This document shows positions 50,611 to 63,650 of a stretch of DNA of 64,000 nucleotides, piece by piece; the first letter of the stretch is position 1; every line of letters begins with the position of its first letter. Origin of the DNA: Miscanthus floridulus (Eukaryota; Streptophyta; Magnoliopsida; Poales; Poaceae). The notes beneath the pieces are model-generated. The model had not been told where the DNA came from and did not search any database. It worked only from the letters and a program-made list of their open reading frames with translations. The position numbers and the translations under genes were made by a program. Location of the stretch: positions 39,626,675-39,690,674 of the forward strand of contig NC_089593.1 in NCBI RefSeq assembly GCF_019320115.1. Reading direction: 5' to 3'.

Positions 50611-53600
50611 GGGTGCGTCCAAAATGATTTCTGATCCTATGGTACGTTTGGCACAAACCGTGCACCTGTCTTGCACTAATACTATCACTATCTCCAAACA
50701 GACCGAAACAAGATTCCACTTGAGCCTCGTCACCTAGGAGTTCCATCGGGTGCATCCAAAATGATTTCTGAGCCTATGGTACATTAGGCATAAACCGTGC
50801 ACCTATCTTGCACTAATACAAACACTATATCCAAACAAACCGAAACGAGATTCCACTTGAGCCTTGTCACCTAGGAGTTCTATCGGGTGCGGTCAAAATG
50901 ATTTCCGAGCCTTGTTTGGGACAAACCGTGCACCTATCTTGCAATAATACTAACACTAACTCCAAACGGACCGGAACAAGATTCCACTTGAGTCTCGTCA
51001 CCTAGGAGTTCTATCGGGTGCTTCCAAAATGATTTCCGAGCCTTGGTTGGCACAAACCGTGCACCTATCTTGCACTGATACTAACACTATCTCCAAACGC
51101 ACCAAAACAAAATTCCACTTGAGCCTCGTCACCTAGAAGTTCCATCGGGTGCATCCAAAATGATTTCTGAGCCTATGGTACATTAGGCACAAACCGTGCA
51201 CCTATCTTGCACTAATACGAACACTATATCCAAATAGACCAAAACAAGATTCCACTTGAGCCTTGTCACCTAGGAGTTCTATCGGGTGCGGTCAAAATGA
51301 TTTCCGAGCCTTGTTTGGAACAAACCGTGCACCTATCTTGCACTAATACTAACACTAACTCCAAACAGACCGAAACAAGATTCCACTTGAGCCTCGTCAC
51401 CTAGGAGTACCATCGGGTGCGTCCAAAATGATTTTTGATCCTATGGTACGTTTGGCACAAACCGTGCACCTCTCTTGCACTGATACTAACACTATCTCCA
51501 AACGGACAAAAACAAGATTCCACTTGAGCCTCGTCACCTAGGAGTTCTATCGGGTGCATCCAAAATGATTTCTGAGCCTATGGTATATTAGGCACAAACC
51601 GTGCACCTATCTTGCACTAATACAAACACTATATCCAAATAGACCGAAACAAGATTCCACTTCAGCGTTGCCACCTAGGAGTTCTATCGGGTGCGGTCAA
51701 AATGATTTCCAAGCCTTGTTTGGAACAAACCGTGCACCTATCTTGCACTAATACTAACACTAACTCCAAACAGACCAAAACAAGATTCCACTTGAGCCTC
51801 GTCACCTAGGAGTTCTATCGGGTGCTTCCGAAATGATTTCCGAGCCTTGGTTGGCACAAACCATGCACCTATCTTGCACTGATACTAACACTATCTCCAA
51901 ACGCACCGAAACAAAATTCCACTTGAGCCTTGTCACCTAGGAGTTTCATTGGGTGCGTCCAAAATGATTTCTGAGCCTATGGTACATTAGGCACAAACCA
52001 TGCACCTGTCTTGCACTGATACTAACACTATCTCCAAATGGTCCGAAACAAGATTCCACTTGAGCCTCATCACCTAGGAGTACCATCGGGTGCGTCCAAA
52101 ATGATTTCTGAGCCTATGGTACGTTTGGCACAGACCGTGCACCTTTCTTGCACTAATACTAACACTATATCCAAACGGACCGAAACAAGATTCCACTTGA
52201 GCCTCGTCACCTAGGAGTTCTATCGGGTGCGGTCAAAATGTTTTCCAAGCCTTGTTTGGAACAAACCGTGCACCTGTCTTGCACTAATACTAACACTATC
52301 TCCAAACGGACCGAAACAAGATTCCACTTGAGCCTCGTCACCTAGGAGTACCATCGGGTGTGTCCAAAACGATTTCTGAGGCTATGGTATGTTTGGCATA
52401 GACCGTGCACCTATCTTGCACTAATACTAACACTATATCCAAACGGACCGAAATGAGATTCCACTTGAGCCTCATCACCTAGGAGTTCTATCAAGTGCGG
52501 TCAAAATGATTTCCGAGCCTTGTTTGGAACAAACCGTGCACCTGTCTTGCACTAATACTAACACTATCTCCAAACGGACCGAAACAAGATTCCACTTGAG
52601 CCTCGTCACCTAGGAGTACCATCGGGTGCGTCCAAAACAATTTCTGATCCTATGGTACGTTTGGCACAAACCGTGCACCTATCTTGCACTGATATTAACA
52701 CTATCTCCAAACGGACCGAAATAAGATTCCACTTGAGCCTCGTCACCTAGGAGTACCATCGGGTGCATCCAAAATGATTTCTGATCCTATGGTAAGTTTG
52801 GCACAAACCGTGCACCTATCTTGCACTGATACTAACACTATCTCCAAACGGACCGAAACAAGATTCCACTTGAGCCTCGTCACCTTGGAGTTCTATCGGG
52901 TGCGGTCAAAATGATTTCCGAGCCTTGTTTGGAACAAACCGTGCACCTGTCTAGCACTAATACTAACACTATCTCTAAACGGACCGAAACAAGATTCCAC
53001 TTGAGCCTCGTCATCTAGGAGTTCCATCGGGTGCTTCCGAAATGATTTCCGAGACTTGTTTGGCACAAACCGTGCACCTATATTGCACTAATACTTACAC
53101 TATCTCCAAACGGACTGAAACAAGATTCCACTTGACCCTCATCACCTAGGAGTACGATCGGGTGTGTCCAAAATGATTTTTGATCCTATGGTACGTTTGA
53201 CACAAACCGTGCACCTATCTTGCACTAATCCTAACACTATATCCAAACGGACCAAAACGAGATTCCACTTGAGCCTTGTCACCTAGGAGTTCTATCGGGT
53301 GCGGTCAAAATGATTTTTGAGCCCTGTTTGGAACAAACCGTGCACTTAACTTGCACTAATACTAATACTATCTCCAAACGGACCGAAACAAGATTCCACT
53401 TGAGCCTCATCACCTAGGAGTTCTATCGGGTGCTTCTGAAATGATTTCCGAGCCTTGTTTGTCACAAACCGGGCACCTATCTTTCATTGATACTAACACT
53501 ATCTCCAAACGGACCGAAACAAGATTCCACTTGAGCCTCGTCACCTAGGAGTTTCATTGGGTGCGTCCAAAATGATTTCTGAGCCTATGGTACATTAGGC

Positions 53601-54199
53601 ACAAACCGTACACCTGTCTTGCACTGATACTAACACTATCTCCAAACAGTCCGAAACAAGATTCCACTTGAGCCTCGCCACCTAGGAGTACCATCAGGTG
53701 CGTCCAAAATGATTTCTGAGCCTATGGTATGTTTGGCACAGACCGTGCACCTTTCTTGCACTAATACTAACACTATATCCAAACGGACCGAAACGAGATT
53801 CCACTTGAGCCTCGTCACCTAGGAGTTCTATCGGGTGTGGTCAAAATGATTTCCAAGCCTTGTTTGGAACAAACCGTGCACCTATCTTGCACTAATACTA
53901 ACACTATCTCCAAACGGACCGAAACAAGATTCCACTTGAGCCTCATCACCTAGGAGTACCATCGGGTGTGTCCAAAACGATTTCTGAGCCTATGGTATGT
54001 TTGGCACAGACCGTGCACCTGTCTTGCACTAATACTAACACTATATCCAAACGGACCGAAACAAGATTCCACTTGAGCCTCGTCACCTAGGAGTACCATC
54101 GGGTATGTCCAAAATGATTTCTGATCCTATGGTACATTTAGCACAAATCGTGCACCTATCTTGCACCGATACTAACACTATCTCCAAATGGACTGAAAC

Positions 54200-57100
54200 A
54201 AGATTCCACTTGAGCCTCGTCACCTTGGAGTTCTATTGGGTGTGGTCAAAATGATTTCCGAGCCTTGTTTGGAACAAACCGTGCACCTGTCTAGCACTAA
54301 TACTAACACTATCTCTAAACGGACCGAAACAAGATTCCACTTGAGCCTCGTCATCTAGGAGTTCCATCGGGTGCTTCCGAAATGATTTCCGAGACTTGTT
54401 TGGCACAAACCGTGCACCTATATTGCACTAATACTAACACTATCTCCAAACGGACTGAAACAAGATTCCACTTAAGCCTCGTCCCCTAGGAGTACCATCG
54501 GGTGCGTCCAAAATGATTTTTGATCCCATAGTACGTTTGACACAAACCGTGCACCTATCTTGCACTAATCCTAACACTATATCCAACCGGACCGAAATGA
54601 GATTCCACTTGAGCCTCGTCACCTAGGAGTTCTATCAGGTGCGGTCAAAATGATTTCCGAGCCTTGTTTGGAACAAACCGTGCACTTATCTTGCACTAAT
54701 ACTAATACTATCTCCAAACGGACTGAAGCAAGATTCCACTTGAGCCTCATCACCTAGGAGTTCTATCGGGTGCTTCTGAAATGATTTCTGAGCCTTGTTT
54801 GGCACAAACTGTGCACCTATCTTTCATTGATACCAACACTATCTCCAAATGGACTGAAACAAGATTCCACTTGAGCCTCGTCACCTAGGAGTTCCATCGG
54901 GTGTGTCCAAAACGATTCTGAGCCTATGGTACAATAGGCACAAACCATGCACCTATCTTGCACTAAAACTAACACCATATCCAAACGGACCGAAACAAGA
55001 TTTCACTTGAGCCTCGTCACCTAGGAGTTCTATCAGGTGCGGTCAAAATGATTTCTAAGCCTTGTTTGGAACAAACCCTGCAAATATCTTGCAATAATAC
55101 TAACACTAACTCCAAACGGCCAAAACAAGATTCCACTTAAGCCTCGTGATCTACGAGATCCATCGATTGCTTCCAAAATGATTTCCGAGCCTTGTTTGGC
55201 ACAAACCATGCACCTATCTTGCACTAATACAAACACTATCTCCAAATGGACCAAAACAAGATTCCACTTGAGCCTCGTCACCTAGGAGTACCATAGGGTG
55301 CGTCCAAAATGATTTCTGAGCCTATGGTATGTTTGGCACAAACCGTGCACCTGTCTTGCACTAATACTAACACTATATCCAAACGGACTGAAATGAGATT
55401 TCACTTGAGCCTCGTCAACTAGGAGTTCTATAAGGTGCGGTCAAAATGATTTCTGAGCCTTGTTTAGAAGAAACCGTGCACCTGTCTTGCACTAATACTA
55501 ACACTATCTCCAAACGGAACGAAACAAGATTCCACTTGAGCCTCGTCACCTAGGAGTACCATCGAGTGCGTCCAAAACGATTTCTGATCCTATGGTACGT
55601 TTGGCACAAACCGTGCACCTATCTTGCACTAATACTAACACTATCTCCAAACGGACCGAAACAAGATTCCACTTGAGCCTCGTCACCTAGGAGTACCATC
55701 GGGTGCGTCCAAAATGATTTCTGATCCTATGGTACATTTAGCACAAATCGTGCACCTATCTTGCACTGATACTAACACTATCTCCAAATGGACTGAAACA
55801 AGATTCCACTTGAGCCGCATCACCTAGGAGTTCTATTGGGTGTGGTCAAAATGATTTCCGAGCCTTGTTTGGAACAAACCGTGCACCTGTCTAGCACTAA
55901 TACTAACACTATCTCTAAACGGACCGAAACCAGATTCCACTTGAGCCTCGTCATCTAGGAGTTCCATCGGGTGCTTCCGAAATGATTTCCGAGACTTGTT
56001 TGGCACAAACCGTGCACCTATATTGCACTAATACTAACACTATCTCCAAACAGACTGAAACAAGATTCCACTTGAGCCTCCTCCCCTAGGAGTACCATCG
56101 GGTGCGTCCAAAATTATTTTTGATCCCATAGTACGTTTGACACAAGCCGTGCACCTATCTTGCACTAATCCTAACACTATATCCAACCGGACCGAAACGA
56201 GACTCCACTTGAGCCTCGTCACCTAGGAGTTCTATCGGGTGTGGTCAAAATGATTTCCGAGCCTTGTTTGGAACAAACCGTGCACTTATCTTGCACTAAT
56301 ACTAATACTATCTCCAAACAGACTGAAGCAAGATTCCACTTGAGCCTCATCACCTAGGAGTTCTATCGGGTGCTTCTGAAATGATTTCTGAGCCTTGTTT
56401 GGCACAAACCGTGCACCTATCTTTCATTGATACTAACACTATCTCCAAATGGACTGAAACAAGATTCCACTTGAGCCTCGTCACCTAGGAGTTCCATCGG
56501 GTGTGTCCAAAATGATTCTGAGCCTATGGTACATTAGGCACAAACCATGCACCTATCTTGCACTAAAACTAACACTATATCCAAACGGACCGAAACGAGA
56601 TTTCACTTGAGCCTCGTCACGTAGGAGTTCTATCAGGTGCGGTCAAAATGATTTATAAGCCTTGTTTGGAACAAACCATGCAAATATCTTGCACTAATAC
56701 TAACACTAACTCCAAACGGCCGAAACAAGATTCCACTTAAGCCTCGTCATCTACGAGATCCATCGGTTGCTTCCGAAATGATTTCTGAGCCTTGTTTGGC
56801 ACAAACCATGCACCTATCTTGCACTGATACTAACACTATCTCCAAATGGACCAAAACAAGATTCCACTTGAGCCTCGTCACCTAGGAGTACCATAGGGTG
56901 CGTCCAAAATGATTTCTGAGCCTATGGTATGTTTGGCACAAACCGTGCACCTGTCTTGCACTAATACTAACACTATATCCAAACGGACCGAAATGAGATT
57001 TCACTTGAGCCTCGTCACCTAGGAGTTCTTTCAGGTGCGGTCAAAATGATTTCTGAGCCTTGTTTAGAAGAAACCGTGCACCTGTCTTGCACTAATACTA

Positions 57101-57400
57101 ACACTATCTCCAAACGGACCGAAACAAGATTCCACTTGAGCCTCGTCACCTAGGAGTATCATAGGGTGCGTCCAAAACGATTTCTGATCCTATGGTACGT
57201 TTGGCACAAACCGTGCACCTATCTTGCACTGATACTAACACGATCTCCAAACGGACTGAAACAAGATTCCCCTTGAGCCTCGTCACCTAGGAGTACCATC
57301 GGGTGCGTCTAAAATGATTTTTGATCCTATGGTATGTTTGGCACAAACCGTGCACCTATCTTGCACTGATACTAACACTATCTCCAAACGGACCAAAACA
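54200..57400 (+). repeat. Tandem duplication of a 12-monomer block, 1600-bp unit
   Basis: TTCTATTGGGTGTGG at 54231 recurs at 55831, an offset of 1600. Flanking variants agree, including ATCCAACCGGACC and the shortened GATTCTGAG. The length equals 5x137 + 7x131 minus two visible single-base deletions. Substitutions between the copies are scattered but few. Confidence 0.75.
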
Positions 57401-60400
57401 AGATTCCACTTGAGCCTCGTCACCTAGGAGTTCCATCGGGTGCATCCAAAATGATTTCTGAGCCTATGGCACATTAGGCACAAACCGTGCACCTATCTTG
57501 CACTAATACGAACACTATATCCAAACAAACCGAAACGAGATTCCACTTGAGCCTTGTCACCTAGGAGTTCTATCGGGTGCGGTCAAAATGATTTCTGAGC
57601 CTTGTTCGGGACAAACCGTGCACCTATCTTGCAATAATACTAACACTAACTCCAAATGGACCGAAACAAGATTCCACTCGAGCCTCGTCACCTAGGAGTT
57701 CTATCGGGTGCTTCCAAAATGATTTCTGAGCCTTGGTTGGCACAAACCGTGCACCTATCTTGCACTGATACTAACACTATCTCCAAACGCACCGAAACAA
57801 AATTGCACTTGAGCCTCGTCACCTAGGAGTTCCATCGGGTGCATCCAAAATGATTTCTGAGCCTATGGTACATTAGGCACAAACCGTGCACCTATCTTGC
57901 ACTAATACGAACTCTATATCCAAACAGACCGAAACGAGATTCCACTTGAGCCTTGTCACCTAGGAGTTCTATCGGGTGCGGTCAAAATGATTTCTGAGCC
58001 TTGTTTGGAACAAACCGTGCACCTATCTTGCAATAATACTAACACTAACTCCAAATGGACCGAAACAAGATTCCACTTGAGCCTCGTCACCTAGGAGTTC
58101 TATCGGGTGCTTCCGAAATGATTTCCGAGCCTTGGTTGGCACAAACCGTGCACCTATCTTGCACTGATACTAACACTATCTCCAAACGCACCGAAACAAA
58201 ATTCCACTTGAGCCTTGTCACCTAGGAGTTTCATTGGGTGCGTCCAAAATGATTTCTAAGCCTGTGGTACATTAGGCACAAATCGTGCACCTGTCTTGCA
58301 CTGATACTAACACAATCTCCAAACGGTCCGAAACAAGATTCCACTTGAGCCTCGCCACCTAGGAGTACCATCGGGTGCGTCCAAAATGATTTCTGAGCCT
58401 ATGGTACGTTTGGCACAAACCGTGCACCTATCTTGCACTGATACTAACACTATCTCCAAACGGACCGAAACGAGATTGTACTTGAGCCTCGTCACCTAGG
58501 AGTTCTATCGGGTGCGGTCAAAATGATTTCCAAGCCTTGTTTGGAACAAACCGTGCACCTATCTTGCACTAATACTAACACTATCTCCAAACGGACGGAA
58601 ACAAGATTCCACTTGAGCCTTGTCACCTAGGAGTACCATCGGGTGTGTCCAAAACGATTTCTGAGCCTATGGTATGTTTGGCACAGACCGTGCACCTATC
58701 TTGCACTAATACTAACACTATATCCAAACAGACCAAAACGATATTCCACTTGAGCCTCGTCACCTAGGAGTTCTATTGAGTGCGGTCAAAATGATTTCCG
58801 AGCCTTGTTTGGAACAAACCGTGCACCTGTCTTGCACTAATACTAACACTATCTCCAAACGGACCGAAACAAGATTCCACTGGAGCCCTGTCACCTAGGA
58901 GTAACATTAGGTGCGTCCAAAACGATTTCTGAGCCTATGGTACGTTTGGCACAGACCGTGCACCTATCTTGCACTAATACTAACACTATATCCAAACGGA
59001 CCGAAACAAGATTCCACTTGAGCCTCATCACCTTGGAGTTCCATCGGGTGCATCCAAAACGATTTCTGAGCCTATGGTACATTAGGCACAAACCGTGCAC
59101 CTATCTTGCACTAATACGAACACTATATCCAAATAGACCAAAACAAGATTTCACTTGAGCCTTGTCACCTAGGAGTTCTATCGAGTGCGGTCAAAATGAT
59201 TTCTGAGCCTTGTTTGGAACAAACCGTGCACCTTTCTTGCACTAATACTAACACTGACTCCAAACGGACCGAAACAAGATTCCACTTGAGCCTCATCACC
59301 TAGGAGTTCTATCGGGTGCTTCCAAAATGATTTCCAAGCCTCGGTTGGCACAAACCGTGCACCTATCTTGCACAGATACTAACACTATGTCCAAACGCAT
59401 CGAAACAAAATTCCACTTGAGCCTCGTCATCTAGGAGTTCCATTGGGTGCGTCCAAAACAATTTCTGAGCCTATGGTACATTAGGCACAAACCGTGCACC
59501 TGTCTTGCATTGATACTAACACTATCTCCAAACGGTCCAAAACAAGATTCCACTTGAGCCTCGTCACCTAGGAGTACCATCGGGTGCGTCCAAAACGATT
59601 TCTGATCCTATGGTACGTTTGGCACAAACCGTGCACCTATCTTGCACTGATACTAACACTATCTCCAAATAGACCGAAACAAGATTCCACTTGTGCCTCG
59701 TCACCTAGGAGTACCATCGGGTGCGTCCAAAATGATTTCTGATCCTATGGGACGTTTGACACAAACCGTGCACCTATCTTGCACTGATACTAACACTATC
59801 TCCAAACGGACCGAAACAAGATTCCACTTGAGCCTCGTCACCTTGGAGTTCTATCGGGTGCGGTCAAAATGATTTCCGAGCCTTGTTTGGAACAAACCGT
59901 GCACCTGTCTAGCACTAATACTAACACTATATCTAAACGGACCGAAACAAGATTCCACTTGAGCCTCGTCATCTAGGAGTTCCATCGGGTGCTTCCAAAA
60001 TGATTTCCGAGACTTGTTTGGCACAAACCGTGCACCTATATTGCACTAATACTAACACTATCTCCAAACGGACTGAAACAAGATTCCACTTGAGCCTCGT
60101 CACCTAGGAGTACCATCGGGTGCGTCCAAAATAATTTTTGATCCTATGGTATGTTTGACACAAACCGTGCACCTATCTTGCACTAATCCTAACACTATAT
60201 CCAACCGGACCGAAACGAGACTCCACTTGAGCCTCGTCACCTAGGAGTTCTATCGGGTGTGGTCAAAATGATTTCCGAGCCTTGTTTGGAACAAACCGTG
60301 CACTTATCTTGCACTAATACTAATACTATCTCCAAACGGACTGAAGCAAGATTCCACTTGAGCCTCATAACCTAGGAGTTCTATCGGGTGCTTCTGAAAT

Positions 60401-63400
60401 GATTTCCGAGCCTTGTTTGGCACAAACCGTGCACCTATCTTTCATTGATACTAACACTATCTCCAAATGGACTGAAACAAGATTCCACTTGAGCCTCGTC
60501 ACCTAGGAGTTCCATCGGGTGTGTCCAAAATGATTCTGAGCCTATGGTACATTAGGCACAAACCATGCACCTATCTTGCACTAAAACTAACACTATATCC
60601 AAACGGACCGAAACGAGATTTCACTTGAGCCTCGTCACGTAGGAGTTCTATCGGGTGCGGTCAAAATGATTTATAAGCCTTGTTTGGAACAAACCATGCA
60701 AATATCTTGCACTAATACTAACACTAACTCCAAACGGCCAAAACAAGATTCCACTTAAGCCTTGTCATCTACGAGATCCATCGGTTGCTTCCGAAATGAT
60801 TTCCGAGCCTTGTTTGGCACAAACCATGCACCTATCTTGCACTGATACTAACACTATCTCCAAATGGACCAAAACAAGATTCCACTTGAGCCTCGTCACC
60901 TAGGAGTACCATAGGGTGCGTCCAAAACGATTTCTGAGGCTATGGTATGTTTGGCACAAACCGTGCACCTGTCTTGCACTAATACTAACACTATATCCAA
61001 ACGGACCGAAATGAGATTTCACTTGAGCCTCGTCACCTAGGAGTTCTTTCAGGTGCGGTCAAAATGATTTCTGAGCCTTGTTTAGAAGAAACCGTGCACC
61101 TGTCTTGCACTAACACTAACACTATATCCAAACGGACCAAAATGAGATTCCACTTGAGCCTCATCACCTAGGAGTTCTATCGAGTGCGGTCAAAATGATT
61201 TCTGAGCCTTGTTTGCAACAAACCGTGCACCTGTCTTGCACTAATACTAACACTATCTCCAAACGGACTGAAACAAGATTCCACTTGAGCCTCGTCACCT
61301 AGGAGTACCATCGGGTGCGTCCAAAACGATTTCTGATCCTATGGTACGTTTGGCACAAACCGTGCACCTATCTTGCACTGATACTAACACGATCTCCAAA
61401 TGGACTGAAACAAGATTCCCCTTGAGCCTCGTCACCTAGGAGTACCATCGGGTGCGTCTAAAATGATTTTTGATCCTATGGTATGTTTGGCACAAACCGT
61501 GCACCTATCTTGCACTGATACTAACACTATCTCCAAACGGACCAAAACAAGATTCCACTTGAGCCTCGTCACCTAGGAGTTCCATCGGGTGCATCCAAAA
61601 TGATTTCTGAGCCTATGGCACATTAGGCACAAACCGTGCACCTATCTTGCACTAATACGAACACTATATCCAAACAAACCGAAACGAGATTCCACTTGAG
61701 CCTTGTCACCTAGGAGTTCTATCGGGTGCGGTCAAAATGATTTCTGAGCCTTGTTCGGGACAAATCGTGCACCTATCTTGCAATAATACTAACACTAACT
61801 CCAAATGGACCGAAACAAGATTCCACTCGAGCCTCGTCACCTAGGAGTTCTATCGGGTGCTTCCAAAATGATTTCTGAGCCTTGGTTGGCACAAGCCGTG
61901 CACCTATCTTGCACTGATACTAACACTATCTCCAAACGCACCGAAACAAAATTCCACCTGAGCCTCGTCACCTAGGAGTTCCATCGGGTGCATCCAAAAT
62001 GATTTCTGAGCCTATTGTACATTAGGCACAAACCGTGCACCTCTCTTGCACTAATACGAACTCTATATCCAAACAGACCGAAACGAGATTCCACTTGAGC
62101 CTTGTCACCTAGGAGTTCTATCGGATGCGATCAAAATGATTTCCGAGCCTTGTTTGGAACAAACCGTGCACCTATCTTGCAATAATACTACCACTAACTC
62201 CAAATGGACCGAAACAAGATTCCACTTGAGCCTCGTCACCTAGGAGTTCTATCGGGTGCTTCCGAAATGATTTCCGAGCCTTGGTTGGCACAAACCGTGC
62301 ACCTATCTTGCACTGATACTAACACTATCTCCAAACGCACCGAAACAAAATTCCACTTGAGCCTCGTCACCTAGGAGTTTCATTGGGTGCGTCCAAAATG
62401 ATTTCTAAGCCTGTGGTACATTAGGCACAAATCGTGCACCTGTCTTGCACTGATACTAACACAATCTCCAAACGGTCCGAAACAAGATTCCACTTGAGCC
62501 TCGCCACCTAGGAGTACCATCGGGTGCGTCCAAAATGATTTCTGAGCCTATGGTACGTTTGGCACAGACCGTGCACCTTCTTGCACTAATACTAACACTA
62601 TATCCAAATGGACCGAAACGAGATTGTACTTGAGCCTCGTCACCTTAGGAGTTCTACCTGGTGCGGTCAAAATGATTTCCAAAGGCCTTTGTTTGGAACA
62701 AACCGTGCACCTATCTTGCCACTAATTACTAAACCACTATCTCCAAACGGACCGAAACAAGATTCCACTTGAGCCTTGTCACCTAGGAGTACCATCCGGG
62801 TGTGTCCAAAAACGATTTCTGAGCCTATGGTATCTTTGGGCACAGACCGTGCAACCTATCTTGCACTAATACTAACACTATATCCAAACAGACCAAAACG
62901 ATATTCACCACTTGAGCCCTCGTCACCTAGGAGTTCTATTGAGTGCTGGGTCAAAATGATTTTCCGAGCCTTGTTTGGAACACAACCGTGCACCTGTCTT
63001 GCACTAATACTAACACTATCTCCAAACGGACCGAAACAAGCTTCCACAGGAGCCTTGTCACCTAGGAGTACCATCAGGTGCGTCCAAAACGATTTTCTGT
63101 AGCCTTATAGTACGTTTGGCCACAGACCGTGCACCTATCTTGCACTAATACTAACACTATATCCAAACGGACCGAAACGAGATGATTCCACTTGAAGCCT
63201 CATCAACCTTGGAGTTCCATCGGGTGCATCCCAAAACGATTTCTGAGCCTATGGTACATTAGGCACAAACCGTGCACCTATCTTGCACTAATACGAACAC
63301 TATATCCAAATAGACCAAAACGAGATTTCACTTGAGCCTTGTCACCTAGGAGTTCTATCGGGTGCGGTCAAAATGATTTCTGAGCCTTGTTTGGAACAAA

Positions 63401-63650
63401 CCGTGCACCTATCTTGCACTAATACTAACACTGACTCCAAACGGACCGAAACAAGATTCCACTTGAGCCTCATCACCTAGGAGTTCTATCGGGTGCTTCC
63501 AAAATGATTTCCAAGCCTCGGTTGGCACAAACCGTGCACCTATCTTGCACAGATACTAACACTATCTCCAAACGCATCGAAACAAAATTCCACTTGAGCC
63601 TCGTCACCTAGGAGTTCCATTGGGTGCGTCCAAAACAATTTCTGAGCCTA
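56170..63650 (+). repeat. About 4-kb segmental duplication with a one-monomer length difference
   Basis: GACTCCACTT at 56201 recurs at 60219, an offset of 4018. From the CGATCTCC mark at 57241/61390 onward the offset is 4149, a gain of exactly 131. The second copy holds one additional short monomer at about 61108-61238. Further on, offsets drift from 4148 at 62619 to 4177 at 63308 because of the insertion-rich patch. Confidence 0.85.
62640..63240 (+). other. Insertion-rich, probably unpolished assembly patch in the satellite
   Basis: In about 600 bp there are some 18 sites with one to four extra bases relative to every other monomer. Examples are CCAAAGGCCTTTG for CCAAGCCTTG and CCACTAATTACTAAACC for CACTAATACTAACAC. 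The duplicate at about 58.5-59.1 kb is clean. The net gain is about 29 bases (offset change 4148 to 4177). Extra bases mostly duplicate a neighbour, as in raw single-molecule reads. The flanks on both sides are normal satellite. Confidence 0.8.

Noticed and set aside
45206..63102. Minus- and plus-strand open frames of 60-108 codons in the right satellite
   Set aside because: Same repeat-derived peptides. The pair at 45206 and 48953 is identical only because the DNA was duplicated. The 108-codon frame at 62776-63102 exists only because of the insertion-rich patch.
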